Below, piece by piece: positions 44,500 through 54,052 of a stretch of 64,000 bases of DNA; positions within the stretch are counted from its first letter, which is position 1; each line of letters starts with the position of its first letter. This DNA is from DATJPR01 sp963811705 (GTDB taxonomy: Bacteria; Bacteroidota; Ignavibacteria; UBA10030; UBA6906): contig CAWESL010000003.1 in the NCBI GenBank assembly GCA_963811705.1, positions 493,382 through 557,381 of the forward strand, read 5' to 3'. Under the pieces are notes generated by a model that had not been told where the DNA came from, did not search any database, and saw nothing but the letters and a program-made list of their open reading frames with translations. The translations under genes and the position numbers were made by a program.

Positions 44500-44737
44500 G
44501 GCCTTGTTTGTTGTGCAATGTCCGAGGCAATGGAAGTTTTCTCTCCTTGCTTCTCTCGTTTCCGCTTGCTAATTTCACCGGTAGTGTAATAACTCGACAC
44601 GGAGAACAAACCAGCGTCCGACCGGCTATAGATTTTCGCTGATGCTTTTGTTGTTTCCTGCACGCTCATCGGATCCGATGCGCTCAGCGTAAAATCCGTT
44701 CGGCCGATTTCTTCTGTTGGTGACTCCCTGAGAGGGC

Positions 44738-44774
44738 CGCCGAACGTTATGCTGAGAATGACGTTCGGCGTTTT
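44738..44774 (+). terminator. Hairpin with T-run upstream of porU
   Basis: CGCCGAACGT (44738-44747) and ACGTTCGGCG (44761-44770) make a 10-bp stem with a 13-nt loop, followed by TTTT. It could end the methyltransferase transcript or act in the porU leader, since the porU start codon is 25 nt further on. Confidence 0.55.
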
Positions 44775-44794
44775 CATACTATCGGTGAGACGAT

Positions 44795-47700
44795 ATGGCC
44801 CCCTCAATGAAGTCGCGTTTCGCAATTCTCGGCGTCGCATTCGCCTCTGTCGCCCCCGCAGATCTTCCCGCCGGCGTTTCCGATGGTCTTTCCGAAAACA
44901 GCGTGCACGTCATACGCGCCGATTCCCGTTCGTTTGTTTTCGAATACCGACCGGAATATCTGGCGCCCCGGACACTGTCCATTGACGGGCAACTATACAC
45001 CGTCATCGATTTTGCCCGCTCCTCCCCCGTTGAACCCCATCGCGCTGCAGGCCTCCCGGATTTACGCTGCCGGAAATTTGCCGTCAGTGTGCCTTCAGCG
45101 GAAGGGTGCTCCATCGTGGTCCTCTCTTCCGACTATCAGGACATCCCGTCCACGCTACTGGCACCCGTGCCGGACATGAGCTTCGCCGATGGCATGGTCG
45201 AGAAGACGACCTATCATCTCGATGCCGAGGCCTATGCAGGGTCCCGGTTTCTTCCTGACCCGGTCGCTTCGCTTGCCCGACCGACTCGTGTGCGGAGTCT
45301 TCTCATCAGCACACTCACCGTTTCCCCGGTGCAGTTCAATCCTGCAACGCGGACCGTGCGTCGCTACAGTCGGATCGTCGTCGAGGTGACCTATGGCGCC
45401 GCGGCGACAGCTGCCACGACCAGCCAGGACGGGCAGCTCGTGGGACCCGGGCTCTTGAACGGCGCGCTGCTCGCGCCGGCGGTGCGCCTGGCGCGGACGG
45501 CGGCCCTGCGTTCGAGCGTGCTCAGCGCGGGGAAGTGGTTCCGGATCGCGGTGACCTCGGACGGCGTCTATAAGCTCGATGCGGCGTACCTGACAGCGGC
45601 GGGCGTCGATGTGGCGTCGCTCGATCCGCGGACGATCAAGATCTACGGCAACGGGGGACAGGAACTCTCCGAGGACATCACCCAGCCGCGCCCCTCGGAC
45701 CTGGTGGAAAATGCGATCACGGTGCAGGGCGAATCCGACGGCAAATTCGATACGGGGGACTACATCCTGTTCTACGGCAAGTCGGTGCGGGGATGGACAT
45801 ACGATCCGGTCGGCAAGACGATGCACCACTACATCAACCACTACTCGGAAACGAACTACTACTGGCTGACCTACGGCGGGTCGCCGGGCAAACGGATGGC
45901 GAGCGAACAGTCGGACACGGATCCCGCCACCTACACGCCGGACCGGTTCCGCGACGAGATCGCCGTGGAAGAAGAGAACGTCAAGCTGCTCAACCCGGTG
46001 GAGCCGGTTCTCTCCGGCAAGGTCTGGTACGCCCATATCCTGGACGACAAGAACCCGACCTTCACGTACGTCGAAGCGATGCCAGGACTCGTGCCGGGCG
46101 ACGTGATCAACTACCGGTTCACGCTCCTTGCCTACCCGCCGCAGGGCGGCGCAAGCTTCGATGTCACGGAGTCAACAACGAATCTCGGCAGGTTCGTCGT
46201 TTCCGGGTTCATCCCTTCCTCGTATACGTATGCCTACGCGAAGACGTTCAGTACCTCCGGTTCTTCGACGCTCGCTTCGAATACGAGCCGCCTCGTGTTC
46301 TCGTTCAACCTGGCGGGAGCCGGGTCGCAGGGGTACATCGACTGGGTGGAGTGGGACTATCCACGGTTCTTCTTTGCCGTGGGAAACTATCTTCACTTCT
46401 GGGGCCCGGACAGAAATGCCGTGGTCGAATACCAGCTGCAGCAGTTCACCGAACAGCCGACGATTTTCGATGTGACCGCGCCGTCGGATGTAAAAGTCAT
46501 CGGCGGCGTCTACGGCACGTATGCCTTCCGCGCGCCTTCGACTGCCGGGGCGGTGCAGGAGTTCGTGGCGGCGGGGCCGGCGTCCTGGAAACAGCCGGCG
46601 GGGATTCAACCGGCGGCCAATCAGGACCTGCACGGCTACGCGGACGGCGCCGACTACATTATCATCACGAGTTCGGAGTTCCGGTCGGCGGCGGACCGCC
46701 TCGCGGCCTGGCGCCAGGATCCGGCGCACGGGAACCTCAAGACGATCGTCACGGATGTCAGCCAGATCTACAACGAGTTCGGCGGCGGGATCGCGGACAT
46801 CGCGGCGATCCGGGACTACCTGTACTACGCCTACACGAATTGGACGCGGAAGCCGGAGTTCGTGCTGCTGTTCGGAGGGGCGTCGTATGATTACAAGGGA
46901 ATCCTCGGGAAGAAGAGCTCGTTCGTCCCGACGTGGCAGAGTCCGAATTCCGTCGACGGGGTCGACAGTTTTTCGACCGACGATTTCTTCGCGATGTTCG
47001 GCGCGGGGACACAACCTTCGCTCGTGACCGGCAGGATTCCATCGCGCAACCCGCAGGATGCAGGAGTGGCAGTGGAGAAGGTCGTCCGTTATGAGACGCA
47101 GTCGGCGCGCGACGAGTGGAGGACGCGCATCACCTACGTTGCGGACGATGCCTGGACTTCGGAAGGGGGCGACATCGGCGACATGACGCTCCACAGTGAT
47201 GCGGCGGAGACAATCGCGTCCTCCCGCTATTCACCGGACGAGATCGAAAAGAGGAAAATCTACATCGCCGAATACCCCACGGTCTATGACGCACTCGGCC
47301 GCCGCAAGCCCGGTGCAAACAAGGCACTCATCGATCAAATCAACGCGGGCACGTTGATCGTCAACTATAATGGCCATGGCAACTCCCGGCAGTGGGCGCA
47401 CGAGAATATTTTCTATTCACTCACCTCCATCCCTCAGTTGCGGAACGCGGACCGACTTTCGCTCTTTCTTCTGGCCACATGCAACTTCTCTCAGGATGAC
47501 GACCCGTCACAGGTATCCGGCGGAGAGATGCTCCTCAATGCCCCGGACGGCGGAGGGATCGCGGTCATCGCGGCGTCCAGGAAAGTGATTGCCCAAAACA
47601 ACACAGCTCTCAATACAGGTACCTACCAGGCGATGTTCACCCGTGACGCGCACGGCCACATCGCCGTCGAGCGCCCGGCGGTATCGCTGTTCCAATACAA

Positions 47701-48874
47701 GCTCGGCGGAAACGACGAGAACGATCAGAAGTATTTCTTCCTCGGGGATCCGACGATGCGGCTGCAGTTCCCGTCGGGCTATGCCTCGATCGACAGCATC
47801 AACAACGCCTCGGTGGACAGTGTCGGGAATACGCTGCGCTCGGCGCCGATCGCCATGCAGTCGCTGGCGACCGTGACGGTCTCGGGCAGCGTCCGGGACG
47901 CGTCGGACAACGTCGACCCTTCGTTCAACGGACAGATGACGCTCTTCGTCAACGATGCGAGCCGTGTGCAAACGATCGTGAACTTCTATCCCGGCGTCAA
48001 CTGGTCGTACATCGCCACCGGCAGCACGATCTTCCGCGGGGACAATACCGTTGCCCACGGGCGCTTCCATGCGACGTTCGTCGTGCCGAAGGACATCTTC
48101 TTCGGCGACTCGACCGGCCGGGGGCGCGTGGTGGCCTACTGCACGAACGCCTCCACCGACGCCGAGGGGTATACGGGCAATGTCGCCTTCCGGGGGACGG
48201 ACTCGACCACGACGCATGACAATGCCGGGCCGGCGATGACGATTTATCTGAACAACCGAACGTTTAAGGAAGGGGACCTGGTCGGGCCGAACCCGGAACT
48301 GATCGTCGACCTGGCCGATTCGAACGGCATCAACACGTCGGCCTCGGGGATCGGTCACCGGATCGAGGCATGGCTCAACAACAGCGCGCAGAGCGTGGAT
48401 CTGACCGATGCCTATACCAGCACGGTGGACAACTACCGCCAGGGGACGATTCAATACCCGCTGAGCAATCTGCCGGTGGGCAGGAACACCCTGAAAATCC
48501 GCGCCTGGGATTCGTTCAACAACTCCAATATGGTCGAGACCGCGTTTCAGGTCGCCTCCGATCAGAACCTGGTGATCACCGACGTGATGAACTTCCCGAA
48601 TCCGTTCTCGTCGGGGACGACCTACTTCACGTTCCATCAGAACCAGATGATCCCGTTGAACGTGCTGATCAAGGTCTACACGGTGGCCGGACGGGCGATC
48701 AAAACGATCCAGGCGACGACCGGCGGAGAGTCCTTCGTCAAGATCCCCTGGGACGGACGGGACGCAGACGGGGACGGCATTGCAAACGGGGTGTACTTGT
48801 ATAAGGTGGTCGCATCGACTGTTGATGGACGCTATACCAGCGAAGCGCTCGGAAAGCTCGCCCGCGTCCGGTAG
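44795..48874 (+). CDS. porU: Type IX secretion system sortase, PorU-like C25 gingipain-family peptidase
   Basis: 1359 residues. N-terminal PorU-like domains, with the family opening KWFRIAVTSDGVYKLDAAYL and IYGNGGQELSED around residues 245-290. The C25 peptidase domain includes NEFGGGIADIAAIRDYLYYAY, LLFGGASYDYKG, the catalytic His in NYNGHGNSRQWAHE and the catalytic Cys in LLATCNFSQDDDPSQ. The C-terminal 90 residues are FlgD-like (MNFPNPFSSGTTYF, PWDGRDADGDGIANGVYLYK). PorU cuts sorting domains off T9SS cargo at the cell surface and attaches A-LPS. A GGTGAG ribosome site precedes the ATG. Targets in the window include the proteins at 40634-42283 and 54053-56233. Confidence 0.9.
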   Translation: MAPSMKSRFAILGVAFASVAPADLPAGVSDGLSENSVHVIRADSRSFVFEYRPEYLAPRTLSIDGQLYTVIDFARSSPVEPHRAAGLPDLRCRKFAVSVPSAEGCSIVVLSSDYQDIPSTLLAPVPDMSFADGMVEKTTYHLDAEAYAGSRFLPDPVASLARPTRVRSLLISTLTVSPVQFNPATRTVRRYSRIVVEVTYGAAATAATTSQDGQLVGPGLLNGALLAPAVRLARTAALRSSVLSAGKWFRIAVTSDGVYKLDAAYLTAAGVDVASLDPRTIKIYGNGGQELSEDITQPRPSDLVENAITVQGESDGKFDTGDYILFYGKSVRGWTYDPVGKTMHHYINHYSETNYYWLTYGGSPGKRMASEQSDTDPATYTPDRFRDEIAVEEENVKLLNPVEPVLSGKVWYAHILDDKNPTFTYVEAMPGLVPGDVINYRFTLLAYPPQGGASFDVTESTTNLGRFVVSGFIPSSYTYAYAKTFSTSGSSTLASNTSRLVFSFNLAGAGSQGYIDWVEWDYPRFFFAVGNYLHFWGPDRNAVVEYQLQQFTEQPTIFDVTAPSDVKVIGGVYGTYAFRAPSTAGAVQEFVAAGPASWKQPAGIQPAANQDLHGYADGADYIIITSSEFRSAADRLAAWRQDPAHGNLKTIVTDVSQIYNEFGGGIADIAAIRDYLYYAYTNWTRKPEFVLLFGGASYDYKGILGKKSSFVPTWQSPNSVDGVDSFSTDDFFAMFGAGTQPSLVTGRIPSRNPQDAGVAVEKVVRYETQSARDEWRTRITYVADDAWTSEGGDIGDMTLHSDAAETIASSRYSPDEIEKRKIYIAEYPTVYDALGRRKPGANKALIDQINAGTLIVNYNGHGNSRQWAHENIFYSLTSIPQLRNADRLSLFLLATCNFSQDDDPSQVSGGEMLLNAPDGGGIAVIAASRKVIAQNNTALNTGTYQAMFTRDAHGHIAVERPAVSLFQYKLGGNDENDQKYFFLGDPTMRLQFPSGYASIDSINNASVDSVGNTLRSAPIAMQSLATVTVSGSVRDASDNVDPSFNGQMTLFVNDASRVQTIVNFYPGVNWSYIATGSTIFRGDNTVAHGRFHATFVVPKDIFFGDSTGRGRVVAYCTNASTDAEGYTGNVAFRGTDSTTTHDNAGPAMTIYLNNRTFKEGDLVGPNPELIVDLADSNGINTSASGIGHRIEAWLNNSAQSVDLTDAYTSTVDNYRQGTIQYPLSNLPVGRNTLKIRAWDSFNNSNMVETAFQVASDQNLVITDVMNFPNPFSSGTTYFTFHQNQMIPLNVLIKVYTVAGRAIKTIQATTGGESFVKIPWDGRDADGDGIANGVYLYKVVASTVDGRYTSEALGKLARVR

Positions 48875-48918
48875 CGCAAGCCGCTCCAACGGGGTCAGAC
48901 CCGGGACAGACCCGCCTG

Positions 48919-49926
48919 TCAGCGACTCCCCTTCTCAAGCCGCTTGAATATCTGGTAGCTGCCCAATCCTATGACGATCATTGCGGCCAGGAAAATCGGG
49001 TAGGCGATTCTCCAGTTTTCCGGCCCAGTCATCATCGACCATTCCGACATCCCCCCGATTCCCGCCAGGAGCGTAAGCGGCATAAAGATCGTCGTGATAA
49101 AGGTCAGCCTCCGCACGGTGGAGTTGGTTTCGTTCGCCGCCTTGGCCATCTGGTTGTTGAGGATTGACAGATACATTTCCATCAGGCTCGTCACAAGATC
49201 CCGATACGATTCCGTCAACTCGAAAAACTTCGCCAGGTGATCGTAGAGGTCACGGTAGTGGAAGATTGCATCATCCTTGATAAAGGGACAATCCTTGCGG
49301 CAAATCTTCACAAGGATCTCCCGCTCGTGGAAGAGGCTCTTGCGGAGATTCAACAAGTCACGACGCATCTGAATGAGGTCAGCCGGGTTGAAGGTTGAAG
49401 CGTCATCGAGCATCCCTTCTTCCAACGCATCCAATTCATCTTCCAGCGCTTCGATTGCGACGAATTTCTTATCCACGACGGAATCGAGGATCACGTGCAG
49501 GAGAAACGCAGGCCCATGGCGGACGCTTTCGAGCTCCCGTTCCACGAGCTTCTCGATGCCGCTTAACGGACCGCCTTGCCCGGCGCTCCGCTGGCTGACC
49601 GAAACCAGGAAATTCTTGCCGACAAAGAGGTCGATCTCGCCGATGGAGAGCTGCTTGTTCACGTAGTCGAAACTGTTGATGAGGATAAACGTGCTCTTCG
49701 GGAAATCTTCGATCTTGGGGATCTGGTCTTCGTCGAAACAGTCCTCCACGGCGAGCGGGTGGAGGCCCAGGCGATCCACGAGCGGGGCAAGGTCTTCTTT
49801 TGTGGGCTGGCAGTAATCCAACCAGAAAAATCCCTCCTCGCTGCTCGTGGCGAGCGCCTCATCAAGAGTTGCGACATGCCGGACTTTTCCGGTCAGCGAG
49901 ATCTGGTAGAATGAGACATCGGACAT
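48919..49926 (-). CDS. corA: CorA-family magnesium/divalent cation transporter
   Basis: 335 residues from the ATG at 49926, behind AGGAGG. Cytosolic funnel domain, long helix, and two C-terminal membrane segments: FITTIFMPLTLLAGIGGMSEW and YPIFLAAMIVIGLGSYQIF. The pore signature reads G-M-S instead of the usual G-M-N, and the MPEL loop is replaced by WSMMTG. The family conducts Mg2+, Co2+ or Ni2+ as a pentamer in the inner membrane. The unusual signature makes ion specificity uncertain. Basic C-terminus (KRLEKGSR) as normal. Confidence 0.9.
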   Translation of the reverse strand: MSDVSFYQISLTGKVRHVATLDEALATSSEEGFFWLDYCQPTKEDLAPLVDRLGLHPLAVEDCFDEDQIPKIEDFPKSTFILINSFDYVNKQLSIGEIDLFVGKNFLVSVSQRSAGQGGPLSGIEKLVERELESVRHGPAFLLHVILDSVVDKKFVAIEALEDELDALEEGMLDDASTFNPADLIQMRRDLLNLRKSLFHEREILVKICRKDCPFIKDDAIFHYRDLYDHLAKFFELTESYRDLVTSLMEMYLSILNNQMAKAANETNSTVRRLTFITTIFMPLTLLAGIGGMSEWSMMTGPENWRIAYPIFLAAMIVIGLGSYQIFKRLEKGSR

Positions 49927-49953
49927 TTCCCAACCTCCTGAGAGAATGGTAAA

Positions 49954-49985
49954 GCCTCTCCCCATCAGCACTGATGAAAAGAGGC
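49954..49985 (-). terminator. Stem-loop upstream of corA, related to the arsenic-operon terminator
   Basis: GCCTCT / AGAGGC outer stem with inner ATCA / TGAT. It shares the core CCATCA-(2-3 nt)-CTGATGAAAAG with the terminator at 14799-14837. It sits between the FMN reductase stop and the corA start and has only TTT after the stem, so it may be a weak terminator or a corA leader element. Confidence 0.5.
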
Positions 49986-50106
49986 CATCCCGCGGATCGG
50001 TGAAGCGTGTGTCAGAATGTAGGCCGGAAATAGGAGAAGATCAATTGATGGCGCGGCGGGGACAGGAGCGATTTGCATTCTGAACTCTGATCGCCGAACT
50101 CTGGTC

Positions 50107-50661
50107 TCAGAGAGGAAACTTCGCGACCCACTCTGCAAAGGCGTTGACAAACTTCCTCAACGTCTCCCTCATGGGATCGTCGGCGAGGTTTCCGCCTTCG
50201 TCGAAGAGCTTCGCCGCTCCGCCGATATACGCTTCAGGTTGCTGCATCGCCGGCATGTTCAGAAAGACGAGTGATTGCCTCAAGTGATGGTTTGCGCCGA
50301 ACCCTCCGTAATTCCCCGGGGAAACACTCACAATCGCGGCCGGTTTTCTGTCCCAGGCACTTTTCCCGTACGGTCGCGACCCCACATCGATGGCGTTCTT
50401 GAGCAGGGCAGGAACCGAGCGATTGTACTCCGGCGTAACAAACAGCACCCCATCGAAGCTCCTCAGTCGTTCGCGGAACTCCGTCCACTGTGCCGGCGGT
50501 GAAGATTCGAGGTCCTGATTGTACATTGGAAGCGTCCCGATCTCCAGCAGATCGAATGTTAGTGATTCGGGTGCCAATTCGGCAATCGCCCGTGCCGCTT
50601 TTCGGCTGAAGGATTCTTTTCGAAGACTTCCGACAATCATCGCAATCGTTCTCGTATTCAT
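50107..50661 (-). CDS. NADPH-dependent FMN reductase
   Basis: 184 residues. Flavodoxin-like fold: VGSLRKESFSRKAARAIAE (FMN phosphate loop), LPMYNQDLE, FVTPEYNRSVPALLKNAIDVGSRP and the flavin-binding SPGNYGGFGANHHLRQ. Reduces FMN, quinones, chromate or azo compounds in various members. A separate ChrA-type transporter gene at 61467-62645 hints at oxyanion stress, but there is no operon link. Located upstream of corA on the same strand with a 180-bp gap containing a hairpin. Confidence 0.9.
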   Translation of the reverse strand: MNTRTIAMIVGSLRKESFSRKAARAIAELAPESLTFDLLEIGTLPMYNQDLESSPPAQWTEFRERLRSFDGVLFVTPEYNRSVPALLKNAIDVGSRPYGKSAWDRKPAAIVSVSPGNYGGFGANHHLRQSLVFLNMPAMQQPEAYIGGAAKLFDEGGNLADDPMRETLRKFVNAFAEWVAKFPL

Positions 50662-50923
50662 CGTTCCCTCCCCTTCTTCTATTAAGACGTAGCCCGCCCG
50701 TCCGAAGTTCCTCCCCGGCTTCCATCATCAGGACTTCCTGCGGGCGAACTGATCCGGGGAATGACCACATCGTCAAAATCAGAAATTACCCTCATCAGGG
50801 TATGTATCCCCATTCACCGATTCGCCATCCTCTTCCTTTCATTCAACCATGGTGCCGCATGGCATTGCCGCTGAATGTACCGGGACGATGGATGAATTCA
50901 CATCACGGAGAGGAGCGAACGTT

Positions 50924-52078
50924 ATGAAATTCGCGATGGTGTTGTTCCTGTTCTGCGGGAGCGCGGTCTGGTTCGGCGGATGTTCGAAGAACGATTCGAA
51001 CCCCGCCGGCCCGACGGGTCCGACAGGCCCGACAGGGGCCGTCGTAGGAGGAGAAGTCTTTCGTCAGGGAACGCGAATCCCGGTCGTCGGAGCGAGCATT
51101 ACGATCGGAAGCCATACGGGTGGAACAGACTCCCTTGGACGCTATCAGATCGCGGTATCGCCCGGTTCGTGGAATGTCACGGTCGACGCGACGAAGTATG
51201 CATCGTATTCAGGACAAGTCGTTGTCACCGAGGTAGATGTCGTCACACCGGATACGTTGTACCTCAACTACTCCCCGTGGCAATTCGTCGGAAACACGAT
51301 TGCCATCCCGGGCCCCACCGGCTATGAATATACTGCCGGACTCGGGAATACGCTTTACTTCGGGACGCCTGACAACACCGGGGCACCGCAGTTCTTCATC
51401 GCGTACAACGTGATATCCAATACGTATGCCCAGAAGAACCTGGCGAATAACGACCTCTGCGCCTGCGGATATAACTCATTCCTCGTGGCGGCAAACAACA
51501 GGCTCTTCTACTTTGCCAATTCCGGTACGATGTATGACCCATCAACCGACAAGTGGGACACCGTCAGCTATCCACTCCCGCGCGGAGAAGCCGGCGTGGG
51601 AGTCCTTGGGAACCTCATTTATTACATCGGGGGCCGCGGACCGCTGAACACGTGCCAGGTCTACGACGCGACCACGAACAGCTGGAAGAGTTTCGCGAAC
51701 TATCCCTTTGCGACATTCTGGTCCGCCGTAACTTCTTCCAATGGTCTGCTCTACGTCATGGGCGGAGACGGCATCCCGACGAAGATGAACGTGTACGATC
51801 CATCATCGAACGTCTGGACACCGCTGCCGGACCTTCCGTTCAATGCCGGGAACTATCCACGCGCGATGACGTACAACGGCAAGATCTTCCTCTTCTCCGA
51901 TCCTTCTGCAGGATCCAATGTGTACACGTATGATCTTTCGACCTCCACCTGGGATACGACGATTTTATCGTCCCGGGGCTATGGGACATTGCCGGTCATT
52001 GTGGGCAACGGGATGTATCTTGTCGGATACAACAGCGGGAAATCCGGCTACGCAATTGCAAAGTATTCCCCGCAATGA
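50924..52078 (+). CDS. Kelch-repeat lipoprotein with collagen-like and carboxypeptidase-like segments
   Basis: 384 residues from the ATG at 50924. Lipoprotein signal MKFAMVLFLFCGSAVWFGGC (Cys20). A short collagen-like GPTGPTGPTG tract follows at about 29-38. Next is a carboxypeptidase-regulatory-like beta domain (GGEVFRQGTRIPVVGASITIG ... VTVDATKYASYSGQVVV). From about 105 onward come Kelch-type blades with MYDPSTDKWDTVSYPLPRGEAG, YIGGRGPLNTCQVYDATTNSW, YVMGGDGIPTKMNVYDPSSNVW. Probably an outer-membrane-anchored surface protein that binds a ligand. No enzymatic motif seen. Confidence 0.85.
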   Translation: MKFAMVLFLFCGSAVWFGGCSKNDSNPAGPTGPTGPTGAVVGGEVFRQGTRIPVVGASITIGSHTGGTDSLGRYQIAVSPGSWNVTVDATKYASYSGQVVVTEVDVVTPDTLYLNYSPWQFVGNTIAIPGPTGYEYTAGLGNTLYFGTPDNTGAPQFFIAYNVISNTYAQKNLANNDLCACGYNSFLVAANNRLFYFANSGTMYDPSTDKWDTVSYPLPRGEAGVGVLGNLIYYIGGRGPLNTCQVYDATTNSWKSFANYPFATFWSAVTSSNGLLYVMGGDGIPTKMNVYDPSSNVWTPLPDLPFNAGNYPRAMTYNGKIFLFSDPSAGSNVYTYDLSTSTWDTTILSSRGYGTLPVIVGNGMYLVGYNSGKSGYAIAKYSPQ

Positions 52079-52106
52079 GATGGGCGTCGCACGTAATGGA
52101 TTGTCC

Positions 52107-53081
52107 TCACCTCCAGATCTTCACCTCGAACACGCCGGAGGACGTGGCCACTCCCCGGAACATCCCGGTTGTATTGAACGGCATTGCATAATTGCCGTGC
52201 GCATCGACGGCGATGAGTCCCCCGTCGTCTTTCTGAAGTCGGTGGCCGATCATCTCGTCGGCAGCCTGCTCGAGCGTCATCCCTTTCAGCTCCATCAGCG
52301 CAGAGACACTTGCGGCAACGGTGTTCTTGATGAATTTCTCTCCCCATCCGGTGCACGAGACAGCACAGGTCGTATTATTCGCATACGTGCCGTCGCCGAT
52401 CAGCGGCGAATCGCCGACCCTGCCCGGCATTTTGTTGGTCATACCTCCTGTTGAAGTCCCGGCGGCAAGATTGCCGTGTGTGTCGAGCGCGACACATCCG
52501 ACTGTTCCATGCTTCTCCGCCCTGTGCTTCGCGTCGAGGAGCTGCCGGTACCGTTCCGGGGTGTCAAAATAGGACGACGCGACAAGCGTCATTCCCTCTT
52601 GCTCAGCAAACCTCTCTGCGCCACTCGCCACAAGCAGGATGTGCGGGGTCTTTTCCATGACGAGCCTCGCGAGAGAAATCGGATGCGCAATGTGGCGGAC
52701 CGCCGCAACTGCGCCGCAGGAAAGATCTCGCCCGTCCATGATTGACGCGTCCAGTTCATGCGAGGTGTCGGCGGTGTAAACGGCCCCGATCCCCGCATTG
52801 AATTTCGGGTCTGTCTCAAAATAGCGCAGGACCTGTTCAACCGCATCAAGACTCGAGCCGCCCTTTGCGAGGACGTCCTTGCCCAGTTGCAGCGCATGTG
52901 ACAAGGCGCTGAGATAGCTCTGCCTCACAGAGTCCGGCAACGAATGGTCAATGGTCCCCGCCCCGCCGTGGATGACGATCGTGTAGCGATAGCCACCGGA
53001 TGGCGACACTGCCGGTTGAGAACAAGCCGAGGAAGAACAGGCGATGAACATGATCGCCGCAAGAATGGTACGGGCATGCAT
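52107..53081 (-). CDS. iaaA: Isoaspartyl peptidase/L-asparaginase (N-terminal nucleophile hydrolase)
   Basis: 324 residues from the ATG at 53081. Lipoprotein-like signal peptide MHARTILAAIMFIACSSSAC. Type 2 asparaginase: IHGGAGTID start, LEQVLRYFETDPKFNAGIGAVYT, and the autocleavage site GTVGCVALDTHGNLAAGTSTGG, where Thr becomes the nucleophile. DGTYANNTTCAVSCTGWGE is a second conserved block. It hydrolyses beta-aspartyl peptides and asparagine, here apparently exported. It converges with the Kelch gene. Confidence 0.93.
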   Translation of the reverse strand: MHARTILAAIMFIACSSSACSQPAVSPSGGYRYTIVIHGGAGTIDHSLPDSVRQSYLSALSHALQLGKDVLAKGGSSLDAVEQVLRYFETDPKFNAGIGAVYTADTSHELDASIMDGRDLSCGAVAAVRHIAHPISLARLVMEKTPHILLVASGAERFAEQEGMTLVASSYFDTPERYRQLLDAKHRAEKHGTVGCVALDTHGNLAAGTSTGGMTNKMPGRVGDSPLIGDGTYANNTTCAVSCTGWGEKFIKNTVAASVSALMELKGMTLEQAADEMIGHRLQKDDGGLIAVDAHGNYAMPFNTTGMFRGVATSSGVFEVKIWR

Positions 53082-53380
53082 AGGCTTCTCCTTCAGAGTC
53101 AACTCGTTTCATTCAGGCGGTTGCGTTCGGATCCTCGCGTGCGTGAGGCCAATTATCGGCGAAGCCATCGAGCGAGACATTCAGTGTGACAATGACGTTT
53201 CTCATGATGCACGACAAGGTCAGAGCTCAACGGAGGGAAGCAATATAGTCGGACCTCAGCGTAATAAACGAAGTGCTCTCAATTATTCCAAGGGATCGTC
53301 GAGTGTTGTCACCGCCGGAACGCACTGGAGTCAGGTGGAGGTGGAATACGTGATTGACACTGATATGACGAGTTGTGGTC

Positions 53381-53647
53381 TCACTCCGGCAACTGAGCAT
53401 CGCCCCAATCTTTGATCACGAACGATTTCACCAAGCCCTCAAGGATGAACGGGTCCTCTTTTGAAAAGGCTTCTGCTGCCGCCCGCGTTTTGAAAATGGC
53501 CATGTTTCCCCCATCCGAGAAAGGCCCTATACCCAAGACGACACCCCGCGCAACGAATTTATCCACGACCACCTTGTGGCGCGGATAGACAGCCATGATT
53601 GCATCCCGGCTGGCACCCGACGACTCGCCGATAACCACAGCTTTCAT
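53381..53647 (-). CDS. YciI-like small protein
   Basis: 88 residues. Ferredoxin-like YCII fold: MAVYPRHKVVVDKFVARGVVLGIGPFSDGGNMAIFKTRAAAEAFSKEDPFILEGLVKSFVIKDW-type pattern, with the conserved DPF segment. It is closer to classical YciI than to the DGPF branch. Ribosome site GGAGGGATT before the ATG. A TGTCGA sequence lies upstream (53683-53678) but has no matching -10, so it is not placed in the ECF42 set. Confidence 0.8.
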   Translation of the reverse strand: MKAVVIGESSGASRDAIMAVYPRHKVVVDKFVARGVVLGIGPFSDGGNMAIFKTRAAAEAFSKEDPFILEGLVKSFVIKDWGDAQLPE

Positions 53648-54052
53648 AGAATCCCTCCAGAGATGATTGTATTGATTTCGACATCACATTCGGTGAAAAG
53701 GCCAATTCGAAGAGAATCCAGATTCTCATTTCCTCAATTGACTCGAAAGCCTTTGTCAAAGCGATCGGCACTGAACGATCGAAAAGCAATCAGCGCATCC
53801 ATCAAACACTCTGATGGATGGGCTCCCAATGAGCGCGGAAATTCCTGCGACAAGTTACTCACTGCATCGACGGGTGTCAACCTCTCTGAGGCAATAGTGC
53901 GCGTTAAAACTCGAGAGACAGTCCGGTGGTCTCAGGATTTAACGTGTTCCGGGCGGAGGATAACTGGAGAATAGCAGAACTGCTACTTCGCGCGCAGGGG
54001 GGCAAAGAAAGGGCCCGGCGAGCCGAGCCTAAGTGCTACAGCAATGATGGTG
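53648..54052. other. Intergenic region without a supported gene
   Basis: About 405 bp. The only structure I can see is the hairpin at 53792-53824. Short frames present have no recognisable features. Confidence 0.5.
53792..53824. terminator. Strong stem-loop between the YciI and T9SS genes
   Basis: CATCCATCA (53796-53804) pairs with TGATGGATG (53812-53820), extended by AGC/GCT with one mismatch. No T-run follows directly. It could end the transcript of the T9SS protein gene on the minus strand. Confidence 0.45.

Noticed and set aside
45155..47194. Long open frames on the minus strand within porU
   Set aside because: They are rich in Arg, Pro and His, as expected from the reverse of GC-rich codons, and have no domain or ribosome site. 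The plus-strand sortase is clear.
53678..53683. TGTCGA on the minus strand upstream of the YciI-like gene, as a fourth ECF42-type site
   Set aside because: No CGAC or CGAT at a 16-18 nt spacing (CTGG is found there), and the box is only 31 nt from the ATG.
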